This document shows positions 1 to 6,033 of a DNA stretch of 22,317 nucleotides, piece after piece. The stretch's first letter is position 1, and each line of letters opens with the position of its first letter. Location: positions 1-22,317 of the forward strand of contig CAZNYC010000063.1 of the NCBI GenBank assembly GCA_964577175.1, in the 5' to 3' direction. Source of the stretch: BS750m-G62 sp964577175. Lineage in GTDB: Bacteria; Planctomycetota; Phycisphaerae; FEN-1346. The position numbers and the translations under genes are program-made. The notes under the pieces are model-generated. The model was not told the DNA's origin. It made no database searches and saw nothing but the letters and a program-made list of their open reading frames with translations.

Positions 1-1005
1 GCCCTTCTCGCCGGCCTGGTGCTGAAGGAGGCCGACGACGTCCTCGCACAGGGCTGAGATGCGGCAGGACTGGCGCAGCGGTTTGCGGTCGCGCGAGTAA
101 CTGAGCATGTCCAGCACGACGTTGTTGAGCCGCTGCATGTTCCTCTTGACGATGCTCCAGCCGCGGACGACGCGCGACTCCGACTCGCCGTCCAGGTGCT
201 GGTCGATGATGTACGATCCCGCCAGCAGGCCGTTCAGGATGTTCTTGACGAAGTGGGCCATGCCGGCGATGGTCTGGCCGACGGTGGCCAGGCGTTCCGC
301 CTTGAGGCGGGCCTCGTGTTCCTCGGCGTTGTGGATGGCGACGGCGATGAGGCCGGCCACCGCCTCGGCGAGGTCCAGGTCGGCCGCGTCGAACACCTCG
401 CCGTCGCGCCGATTCAGCAGTTGGATGACGCCCAGGAACCGGTCCTTGGCGACCAGCGGCACGCAGAGGACCGAGCGGGTGCGGAAGCCCGTCCGGCGGT
501 CGTAGGCGGGGGTGAAGCGGCTGTCGCGGTAGGCGTCCGGCACGAGGGCCGGCCGACGGTGTCCCGCCACCCATCCCGCGATGCTGTGATCGTTGACCGG
601 GACGGTGACGCGGTCGAGGTCGCCGGTCTGCGGCCCGTCGACGACGTGGAAGTGCATCTCGGGCTTGCCGGGATCCTGGAGGAGGATGGAGCAGGCCTCG
701 GCGCCGACGGCGCCGGCGGCGGCGTGAATGGCCGATCGGAGCAGGGCGGGCAGGTCGAGGTTGCCCGCCATCATCTGGCTGACGCGCGACAGGGCCTCGA
801 GCGGCGAGGGGGCCCGACCGGCAACGGGCGGCACCCGGTCCCCGGCGGCCGGGGCCACACGGTCTCCACCGGCAGGACGGGCGGCCTCGGAATGGGATCG
901 CCGTTTGGCCAAGCCTGGCGCCTTATGCTCGTTTTCCGTCCTCTCCAGGCGGCTGCCGGGCGGCCGAGACCCGTTTTCGGCCCCGTAAGCCCCGTCCGTC
1001 GTCAC
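1..1005 (-). CDS. GAF-domain sensor histidine kinase (partial, C-terminus off the left edge)
   Basis: The first 335 codons of a signalling kinase are present; the reading frame is still open at base 1. Residues 1-68 are a low-complexity, Arg/Pro/Gly-rich leader without membrane segments, so a soluble sensor is likely. Residues ~75-228 read as a GAF domain (ACSILLQDPG, VPVNDHSIAGWVAGHRRP, SVLCVPLVAKDRFLGVIQLLNR). A helical stretch follows with the phosphoacceptor box GMAHFVKNILNGL, His251 being the likely phosphorylated residue; the H-F-V-K-N form differs from the common H-E-x-R/K-N/T box. The HATPase domain would lie beyond the edge. GTG at 1005 is chosen because an in-frame TGA lies just upstream and GAGGA sits about 9 nt before it; a promoter-like pair lies at 1026-1053. 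Its ligand and response regulator are unknown. It follows the acetyl-CoA pathway cluster on the same strand but appears to have its own promoter. Confidence 0.85.
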   Translation of the reverse strand, partial: MTTDGAYGAENGSRPPGSRLERTENEHKAPGLAKRRSHSEAARPAGGDRVAPAAGDRVPPVAGRAPSPLEALSRVSQMMAGNLDLPALLRSAIHAAAGAVGAEACSILLQDPGKPEMHFHVVDGPQTGDLDRVTVPVNDHSIAGWVAGHRRPALVPDAYRDSRFTPAYDRRTGFRTRSVLCVPLVAKDRFLGVIQLLNRRDGEVFDAADLDLAEAVAGLIAVAIHNAEEHEARLKAERLATVGQTIAGMAHFVKNILNGLLAGSYIIDQHLDGESESRVVRGWSIVKRNMQRLNNVVLDMLSYSRDRKPLRQSCRISALCEDVVGLLQHQAGEKG

Positions 1006-1025
1006 AGCGCACGTTCCTCACCGTA

Positions 1026-1053
1026 ACTATACCGGATATGCGGCCGTTTGCAA
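1026..1053 (-). promoter_or_regulatory. Candidate sigma70-type promoter for the GAF histidine kinase
   Basis: Read on the minus strand, TTGCAA (1048-1053) and TATAGT (1026-1031) are separated by 16 nt. They match the consensus at 4/6 and 5/6 positions. Transcription would begin only about 15 nt before the GTG start at 1005, leaving just room for the GAGGA ribosome-binding site. This is from sequence inspection only. Confidence 0.5.
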
Positions 1054-1116
1054 ATGCTCGGCCGCGCGACACGCTCCCTTCGGGTCGCGGCGATAGCGTT
1101 TTAAGTTCGGTTGGTA

Positions 1117-1208
1117 GCGCGGCGGGTCTCCGCACCCGCCGCGCGCCAAACATGGGCTGCATGAAGCGCGGCGCCTGCGGAGACCCGCCGCGCACGAGTT
1201 AGCGTTGT
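1117..1208. repeat. Composite GC-rich palindrome pair (family B), copy 1
   Basis: Two palindromes (1117-1144 and 1166-1193) with arms of the GCGCGGCGGGT / ACCCGCCGCGC type are separated by about 21 nt. The tail ACGAGTTAGCGTTGT follows at 1194-1208. Bases 1166-1208 recur exactly, in inverted orientation, at 2556-2598 on the other side of the DRTGG ATPase gene. Confidence 0.85.
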
Positions 1209-1213
1209 GGCTA

Positions 1214-1373
1214 AGAGCCTATCCGAATAACCCTCTGGCTTCGGCTGGCTGCGGCGACCGCAGACGGCGTCGGGCTGCATCGACAATCCAGAGACGGGTT
1301 GCCTGCTTCGCCCTCCTTGCCTGCGGCCCCTCGCTCAGCCTCGGGCCGACGAGGGGTTATTCGGATAGGCTCT
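1214..1373. mobile_element. Candidate miniature inverted-repeat element (MITE-like), ~160 bp
   Basis: AGAGCCTATCCGAATAACC at 1214-1232 is repeated as its exact reverse complement at 1355-1373, with three further matching bases on the inner side if one G is skipped. The ~120 bp between has no convincing open reading frame. The flanks (TA/AA-type bases) give no certain target duplication. A shortened relative of the arm occurs as a 20-bp palindrome at 15006-15025. The form fits a non-autonomous transposon remnant; no transposase is in the window, so the parent family cannot be named. Confidence 0.5.
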
Positions 1374-1382
1374 AAAAGGGAT

Positions 1383-2468
1383 TCAGTCGCCGTCGTCGAG
1401 ATCGCGGGCGAGGGCGGCGGCGTCGATGGAGCCGCCGACCAGCCGCTTCGCCAGGTCCACTTTGTCGGCGTCCTGGGCGCGGATCTTGAAGTGCATCTCG
1501 TTGAGGCGCTTCGCCACCGAGTACGTGTCCTCGCGGGACAGGATGACCGGGATCCCCGCCTGGCCGAGCAGGGCCAGGAGGCTGGACTTCGGCTCGAACC
1601 CGCCGCTCAGCACCAGCCCGCTGACGGGGTGCTCGGCGCTCATCAGCACCGAGACGAGCGGGTCATCCAGCCGGTCGCCGGGCGTGATGACGAGGGTCTC
1701 CTCCGCCAGGTACGGGGCCACGTGGTCCGGGGCCATGGCGGCGACGACGATGTGCTGGATGCGGTTGGTGAGGGCGTCGGCGCCGGAAAGGATGCGGCCG
1801 CCCACTTCGCGGGCGATCTGTTCCACGCGCGGATACAGGAGCCTGGGCTCGTAGGGCAGGACGCCCAGCAGCCGCGTGTCCATATGTTCCAGGCCCTGCT
1901 GGACGGCGCGGGTCACCTTGTCGAGTTTGGCGGGGATGGTCTTGTTCAGGATGGCGCCGAGGACCTCGACGCCGTGCTCCCGGAAGAGGTGGAGGCTCAG
2001 GACGATTTCGTCGACGGCCCGGCCGATGCCGCCCTTCGTGAGGATGACGACCTTGGCGTGGAACAACTGGGCGACGCGGGCGTTGGAGAGGTCAAAGCAC
2101 GAGCCGACGCCCGCGTGGCCGGTGCCCTCGATGACGAGCAGGTCGTGCCGCTCGTTCATCCGCTGGAACGCGTCCATGACGCGGGCTTCGAGCGGCTCAG
2201 GGTCGCGATTGAAGATGTAGTTGGCTGTGAAGCCCCGCTCGATGGCGATGGTGCTCATGTCGCCGGGCGGGTCACTCATGCCGAAGACCTGGCGGGCGAG
2301 GACGGCGTCCTCGTCGACGTTCCGGCCCTGGAACTCGACGTACCGCTGGCCCACCGGTTTCATGTACCCGACGTCGTAGCCGAGGTCGAGAAACGCCTGG
2401 ACGATGCCCAGCGTGAGGGTGGTCTTGCCGGTGTCCTGCTTGGTGGCGCTGATGTAAATGGGCTTCAT
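1383..2468 (-). CDS. BioD-like P-loop ATPase with DRTGG domain (phosphotransacetylase N-terminal-like)
   Basis: This is a 361-aa cytoplasmic protein. It opens with a P-loop of the dethiobiotin/cobyrinate-synthase kind (ATKQDTGKTT, residues 8-16), has the second nucleotide-site motif EGTGH at 114-118, and continues with a DRTGG-type domain at ~215-320 in which the name-giving motif reads DRLDD (ITPGDRLDDP). The same two-domain arrangement forms the N-terminal regulatory half of long bacterial phosphotransacetylases; the catalytic PTA_PTB domain is absent here, and the length matches the stand-alone family. ATG at 2468 is preferred over an upstream in-frame ATG at 2543 because the protein core begins there and the extra 25 residues lie over a palindrome. 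The ribosome-binding site is weak. Its place behind acsE suggests a role linked to acetyl-CoA/acetyl-phosphate metabolism or its sensing, but the biochemical function of the family is not established. Confidence 0.8.
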   Translation of the reverse strand: MKPIYISATKQDTGKTTLTLGIVQAFLDLGYDVGYMKPVGQRYVEFQGRNVDEDAVLARQVFGMSDPPGDMSTIAIERGFTANYIFNRDPEPLEARVMDAFQRMNERHDLLVIEGTGHAGVGSCFDLSNARVAQLFHAKVVILTKGGIGRAVDEIVLSLHLFREHGVEVLGAILNKTIPAKLDKVTRAVQQGLEHMDTRLLGVLPYEPRLLYPRVEQIAREVGGRILSGADALTNRIQHIVVAAMAPDHVAPYLAEETLVITPGDRLDDPLVSVLMSAEHPVSGLVLSGGFEPKSSLLALLGQAGIPVILSREDTYSVAKRLNEMHFKIRAQDADKVDLAKRLVGGSIDAAALARDLDDGD

Positions 2469-2520
2469 GGCGTATGTCTCGTGCGTGCGTGCCTGTCTCC
2501 CCCCGGAGATAGCCGGGTGG

Positions 2521-2544
2521 CATGGCCACGCTGGCGTGGCCATG
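2521..2544. repeat. Perfect short palindrome upstream of the DRTGG ATPase
   Basis: CATGGCCACGC and GCGTGGCCATG form 11-bp arms around a 2-nt centre. The hairpin lies about 55 bp before the ATG of the downstream gene. It could be a protein-binding site or another dispersed repeat; the sequence does not decide this. Confidence 0.7.
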
Positions 2545-2555
2545 TGATTAGTACT

Positions 2556-2647
2556 ACAACGCTAACTCGTGCGCGGCGGGTCTCCGCAGGCGCCGCGCCG
2601 CCCTGCAAATGGCGTTTCGATCGCGGTGGGTGCGGAGACCCACCGCG
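2556..2647. repeat. Composite GC-rich palindrome pair (family B), copy 2, inverted
   Basis: The order is the mirror image of copy 1: ACAACGCTAACTCGT, then palindrome 2571-2598, a ~23-nt spacer, then palindrome 2622-2647 with arms CGCGGTGGGT / ACCCACCGCG. Bases 2556-2598 are an exact reverse complement of 1166-1208. Confidence 0.85.
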
Positions 2648-2795
2648 CCAAATGAGGGTGACCAGGCTGCAGGCCGCAAACAGCAAGCCACAGGCAAAGA
2701 CGACCGCAGCCGCGCGCCGGTGCCGTGGCATGGTGCCCGTGGCTTGTGGCTTAAGGCTCCCTCCCGCTCACCTGCTCCCCTGCGAAGCGCGAGCC

Positions 2796-2818
2796 CCCTC
2801 TCCGGCGAGGGGAGAGGG
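2796..2818 (-). terminator. Stem-loop just downstream of acsE
   Basis: CCCTCTCC (2796-2803) and GGAGAGGG (2811-2818) make an 8-bp stem with a 7-nt loop, about 14 nt after the acsE stop codon on the minus strand. There is no run of T behind it, so it is at best an atypical terminator. Similar pyrimidine/purine hairpins also occur as dispersed repeats in many bacteria. Confidence 0.35.
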
Positions 2819-2831
2819 AAGAAACAACGCC

Positions 2832-3659
2832 TTACCGCTGCCGCCCCGCCTGCTGCCGGTAGGCGCGGAGGAACGAGTCGGAGTAGATCTGTTTGTCCAG
2901 GAGCATCTCGGCGGTGGCGGCGGTGTCGACGAGGGCCTCGTCGAGGACGTCGACGATGGCGGAGTCGCACCCGTGGCTGATCGCCATCGCCAGGAACGTC
3001 CGGTTGATGAGGCTCCGCTCGGCGGCGCCCTGGCTCAGGTTCGAGAGGCCCATCGTGATGTGGACGGGCGGGTCCGAGAGGATCGCGATCTGGTCGATCG
3101 CCTCCAGGATGTTGCCCGGCTGCTTCTGGGCGTCCGGCACGTTGACGGGCAGGATGATCGGGTCGATGAAGAGGCGGTCGGGCGTGAGACCGAGTTCCAT
3201 CGCCTTCGTGAGGAGTTCGGCGGCGATTTCGACCCGGCGCTGGACGTTCTGCGGCACGCCTTCGGCGTCCATGGTCAGGCAGATGAGTTTGCCGCCCGCC
3301 TCCCGGGCCATGCCGGCGTAGGTCTGGAGGACCTCCGGGTCGCTCTTCTTCGAGAGGGGGCTGGAGTTGAGGAGCACGCCGCGGGAGACGTCGCACGCAT
3401 CGAGCCCCGCCCGGATGACGTCGGGTTTCTGGCTGTCGAGGCACAGCGGCGTCTCGCAGGCGGCCTGGGCCGTCTCGACGAGCCACTTCATGGCCTCGAG
3501 CGGGTCCTCGGCGGCGGTGCCGACGTTGATATCCAGATACGATGCGCCGGCCTCGGTCTGCCGGCGGGCCAGGTCTTCGACGGGGCCGGGATCCTTGGCG
3601 GCGATGGCGGCCTTGACGTCGTCGAACTGCCCGTTGATGCGTTCTCCGATGGCGATCAT
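2832..3659 (-). CDS. acsE: 5-methyltetrahydrofolate:corrinoid iron-sulfur protein methyltransferase
   Basis: AcsE (MeTr) moves the methyl group of methyl-THF to Co(I) of the corrinoid iron-sulfur protein AcsCD, linking the methyl and carbonyl branches. The 275-aa protein is a pterin-binding TIM barrel close to the usual ~262 aa. Visible pterin-site residues are Asp75 (CLDSQKP), Asn98 (VLLNSSP), Asp166 (FIDPII) and Asn207 (MGLSNLSQG), which line up with Asp75, Asn96, Asp160 and Asn199 of the Moorella enzyme. It has no B12-binding domain, as expected for an enzyme acting on a separate corrinoid protein. ATG at 3659 is favoured by the strong ribosome-binding site GGGGAGGAA directly upstream and by the conserved start MIAIGERING. 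It is downstream of acsD, separated by repeats. Confidence 0.95.
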   Translation of the reverse strand: MIAIGERINGQFDDVKAAIAAKDPGPVEDLARRQTEAGASYLDINVGTAAEDPLEAMKWLVETAQAACETPLCLDSQKPDVIRAGLDACDVSRGVLLNSSPLSKKSDPEVLQTYAGMAREAGGKLICLTMDAEGVPQNVQRRVEIAAELLTKAMELGLTPDRLFIDPIILPVNVPDAQKQPGNILEAIDQIAILSDPPVHITMGLSNLSQGAAERSLINRTFLAMAISHGCDSAIVDVLDEALVDTAATAEMLLDKQIYSDSFLRAYRQQAGRQR

Positions 3660-3689
3660 GCGTTCCTCCCCTGTAACGGATGGCGTGGG

Positions 3690-3717
3690 GCGCGGTGGGT
3701 CTCCGCACCCACTGCGC
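3690..3717. repeat. Family B palindrome, single copy
   Basis: Arms GCGCGGTGGGT and ACCCACTGCGC flank a CTCCGC loop between acsE and acsD. A second, looser palindrome of the same flavour (GGCCTTTCCAGGCC core) follows and runs into the long-stem element that begins at 3777. Confidence 0.8.
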
Positions 3718-3776
3718 GGTCGTCTCGGTGTTTGCCGCGCAGCGGCCTTTCCAGGCCGCCGCGCCGCGTAAACGGC

Positions 3777-3887
3777 TGTCATTCGGAGGAGGCCGCAGGC
3801 CGACGCGGAATCTCGCCTTGGTCGTTGCCGTTGGGGCTGTTCGCACGGCGAGATTCTTCGGCTCCGCAAGCGGGGCCTCAGAATGAC
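3777..3887. repeat. Long-stem intergenic element (family A), copy 1
   Basis: This copy lies between acsE and acsD. Outer arms are TGTCATTCGGAGG and CCTCAGAATGAC; inner arms are GGAATCTCGCC and GGCGAGATTC around a TTGGTCGTTGCC core. If transcribed, the ~110 nt would fold into one long interrupted hairpin. Confidence 0.85.
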
Positions 3888-3906
3888 CTACCTTGGGTGT
3901 TGCGGG

Positions 3907-4860
3907 CTATTCCTCGTTCCCCCACAGCCCGTCGATCCAGGTCCGGACGCGGGCGACGGCCTCCGAATGCCGCAGCCGAACCACGTCGACGCCGGACTGC
4001 AGCAGGTCGATGGCCGTGACGGCCTCCCACAGGGGTCCGCGGCGGGTCTCGTCGCCCCATTCGGGGAAGTCGTCGGCGGGGGCCTTGGCCTCCTTGGCCC
4101 GCCAGGCCTCGTACCCGCAGTCGCAGATGACGGGCATGGCCATCAGGTTGTCGCCGGAGAGGGCGGCCAGCCGCTCGCGTTCCTGGATGCTGTAGGCGTA
4201 CTCCATGCCGTAGCCGAGCCCGCCCGTGGCCTGGTACATCACCACCCGCTCGAGAGGGAAGCCCATGTCAGATATCAACACATTCACCTGCTTGGCGATG
4301 TTGATGTCCAGCGGCGCCTCGGCGATGAGGAAGTGGTTGTCGGCCATGGCGATGGCCGTCAGGCTCTTGTAGTTGTCCTCGGTCACCGTGCCGACGAGGA
4401 CGCTGGCGCCCTTGGCGGCCTCGGAGACCTTCGGCATGACGTCGTTGTCCTTCGCGTCGTTGCCGCAGCCCCACAGGATAAGCGGCACGTCGACGGCGTC
4501 GAGGACTTTTTTGGTGACCTGGACGGCGTGGTCGGCGTCGCGGTCGCCGCCGTCCGGGTCGATGCCCTCGAACTTGACGCAGACGAGGTCTGCGCCCACG
4601 TCGTCGACGGCCCGTTTGGCCCAGGCGGCGGGGTCGTCGAAGACGTCCTTCCACGGCTCGGCGAGGGCGTCCGGCCAGTCGGCGGGCGGGGCGTCGAGGA
4701 CGTCGAGGGCGATGCGCGGCCGGTGGCCGGTCGCCCCGCGCTCGGCGCCGAACGGCACGGTCCCCGCGCCGCCGATGGTGAGGGTCTTGCGGCCGTCGCC
4801 GCCGAGCGTGATCTCGTTGACGTCAGCGGAATACGCTTCTTTGAGGGGCGGTACGTCCAT
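3907..4860 (-). CDS. acsD: Corrinoid iron-sulfur protein, small subunit (ACS complex delta subunit)
   Basis: AcsD forms the TIM-barrel small subunit of the heterodimeric corrinoid iron-sulfur protein that carries the methyl group from AcsE to acetyl-CoA synthase. The 317-aa sequence shows family stretches throughout: DADHAVQVTKKVLDAVDVPLILWGCGN, AEAPLDINIAKQVNVLISDMG and RVVMYQATGGLGYGMEYAYSI. The length is normal, with no signal peptide. ATG at 4860 has GGGAGA about 7 nt upstream. It is transcribed after the CooC/AcsF-like ATPase (137-nt spacer) and before acsE; the large partner subunit acsC is four genes upstream in the same direction. Confidence 0.95.
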   Translation of the reverse strand: MDVPPLKEAYSADVNEITLGGDGRKTLTIGGAGTVPFGAERGATGHRPRIALDVLDAPPADWPDALAEPWKDVFDDPAAWAKRAVDDVGADLVCVKFEGIDPDGGDRDADHAVQVTKKVLDAVDVPLILWGCGNDAKDNDVMPKVSEAAKGASVLVGTVTEDNYKSLTAIAMADNHFLIAEAPLDINIAKQVNVLISDMGFPLERVVMYQATGGLGYGMEYAYSIQERERLAALSGDNLMAMPVICDCGYEAWRAKEAKAPADDFPEWGDETRRGPLWEAVTAIDLLQSGVDVVRLRHSEAVARVRTWIDGLWGNEE

Positions 4861-4949
4861 GGGGTCTCCCTTTCACCGATTGCAGGTCAGTAGTTCTCTT
4901 GGCGCGGCGTAGTGCTCGTTTGGCTCGTCTAACCGGGTCGACTGCTCCC

Positions 4950-4973
4950 CCCGGCCGGACAAGACCGGCCGGG
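4950..4973. repeat. Hairpin between acsD and the CooC/AcsF-like gene
   Basis: CCCGGCCGG (4950-4958) and CCGGCCGGG (4965-4973) pair around ACAAGA. Related GGCCGG-containing arms occur at 5933-6006, so this looks like a dispersed repeat (family D) rather than a site private to this gene. Confidence 0.65.
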
Positions 4974-4997
4974 CCACACAGCGGTATCCTCTCTTGC

Positions 4998-5762
4998 CTA
5001 CGACGGTTGGGTCGCGGGGATGCCGAGGGCTTCGACCAGGGCCTCGCCCACGGCTTCCAGGGCGGGGGAGCCGGCCGGCAGGTCGAACACGGGCGTCCCG
5101 CTCAGCGACGCCTCCGCCAGGGCCGTATCGAACGGCACGGCGGCGAGGGTCGGCAGGTCGCCGGCGAGGGCCTCCACGTGCTTCGCCTCGTTGACCTTGT
5201 TCCACACCACGCCCTTCCCCTTGATGGTGACCGGCAGCCGGTCCGCGAGGCCCAGGATCCGCCGGGCGGTCGTGGCGCCGATGGCGGTCGGCTCGGCCGC
5301 CACCATCAGCAGGTCGACGGCGTCGGTGGTCCGGCGGGAGAGGTGCTCCATCCCCGCCTCGTTGTCGAGCACCACCCACGCGTAGTCGCGGGACGCCTGG
5401 TTCAGGTACTTCCGCAGCAGGTTGTTGACGGCACAGTAGCACTTGGGGCCCTCGGTGTGGCCCATGGTCAGCAGGTCGAAGCCGTCGGCCTCGGCCACGG
5501 CGCGGTGGACGGCGTACTCGACGGCGCGCTGCCGGTCCATGCCGGGGCCCGTCTGGAGTTTGCGTTCGAGGGCGGCGTCGCGGATTTCGCCGACCGTCTG
5601 CTCCGGCTCGACGCCGAGCATCGGGCCGAGACAGGCGTTCGGGTCGGCGTCGACCGCCAGGACGCTCTTGCCGGTCCGCTCGGCGAGCGTCCGGACGATG
5701 AGGCCCGAGAGGGTCGTCTTGCCGCTGCCGCCCTTACCGGAGATGGCAATCGTTTGGCTCAT
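4998..5762 (-). CDS. CooC/AcsF-type metal-insertion ATPase in the corrinoid-protein gene group
   Basis: This 254-aa MinD-type ATPase is of the family that loads nickel into CO dehydrogenase (CooC) or acetyl-CoA synthase (AcsF). The deviant Walker A motif is at residues 9-16 (GKGGSGKT), and a CxC metal-binding pair (Cys108, Cys110) sits in TEGPKCYCAVNNLLRK. The strongly conserved DNEAGMEHLSRRTT segment, also seen in family members, follows. ATG at 5762 has GAGAGGGA just upstream. It lies between the activator gene acsV and acsD, as in several acetogen clusters, which favours an AcsF-like role for AcsB over CODH maturation. The other CooC in the window is next to acsA. Assignment between CooC and AcsF cannot be settled from sequence alone, so no symbol is given. 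Confidence 0.85.
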   Translation of the reverse strand: MSQTIAISGKGGSGKTTLSGLIVRTLAERTGKSVLAVDADPNACLGPMLGVEPEQTVGEIRDAALERKLQTGPGMDRQRAVEYAVHRAVAEADGFDLLTMGHTEGPKCYCAVNNLLRKYLNQASRDYAWVVLDNEAGMEHLSRRTTDAVDLLMVAAEPTAIGATTARRILGLADRLPVTIKGKGVVWNKVNEAKHVEALAGDLPTLAAVPFDTALAEASLSGTPVFDLPAGSPALEAVGEALVEALGIPATQPS

Positions 5763-5846
5763 GGTCCCTCTCTATGCGTTAACTCTTGCGATGTCATTCC
5801 GAATTCCCGCGCGGCGGTCTTCCCAGGTCGCCGCGCTGTATACGGT

Positions 5847-5920
5847 TGTCATTCTGAGGAGGCCGTCAGGCCGACGAAGAATCTCGCCTTGGTTGTTGCC
5901 CCTTTGTCTTTCGCGCCGTA
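5847..5920. repeat. Long-stem element (family A), copy 2, truncated
   Basis: The left half is intact (TGTCATTCTGAGGAGG, then CGAAGAATCTCGCCTTGG). The right half breaks off after TTCGCGCCGTA, so neither closing arm is present. It is preceded by a GC-rich palindrome around a TCTTCCCAGG loop, the same arrangement as upstream of copy 1. Confidence 0.75.
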
Positions 5921-5932
5921 CTCACCGCGCCT

Positions 5933-6006
5933 GTGCCACGGCGGGTCTTGTCCGGCCGTGATTTGCGACTGCGGCGAGCACGGCCGGAGGAGACCGGCCG
6001 TGGCAC
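5933..6006. repeat. Nested inverted repeat downstream of acsV
   Basis: Outer arms GTGCCACGG and CCGTGGCAC enclose inner arms TCCGGCCGTG (5951-5960) and CACGGCCGGA (5979-5988). It ends about 28 bp from the acsV stop codon, so it could stabilise or terminate transcripts, although there is no T-run. Confidence 0.7.
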
Positions 6007-6033
6007 GCCGTCCCGGCCAAGCCACACACGCGC

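Larger units (their letters stand above)
1006..1382. other. Intergenic region with palindromes and a miniature inverted-repeat element
   Basis: No credible gene is seen here. The stretch holds the histidine-kinase promoter, a pair of GC-rich palindromes (1117-1208) and a 160-bp element bounded by inverted repeats (1214-1373) that ends 10 bp from the stop codon of the DRTGG gene. Short open frames across it follow the repeats and have no ribosome-binding site. Confidence 0.6.
2469..2831. other. Intergenic region filled with palindromes
   Basis: No gene is seen. The region contains a near-perfect 24-bp palindrome (2521-2544), the inverted copy of the composite family-B repeat (2556-2647), and a stem-loop (2796-2818) shortly after the acsE stop codon. 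The remaining ~150 bp shows no clear structure. Confidence 0.6.

Noticed and set aside
1214..1373. Complete insertion sequence
   Set aside because: There is only ~120 bp between the inverted repeats and no transposase frame, so at most a non-autonomous element.
2554..3846. Second minus-strand frame overlapping acsE (430 codons)
   Set aside because: It is Arg/Pro-rich out-of-frame translation of acsE and the neighbouring repeats.
1299..4019. Very long plus-strand open frame (906 codons) opposite the DRTGG and acsE genes
   Set aside because: It is antisense to two clearly recognisable genes, is of low-complexity composition, and crosses palindromes; long spurious frames are expected at this GC content.
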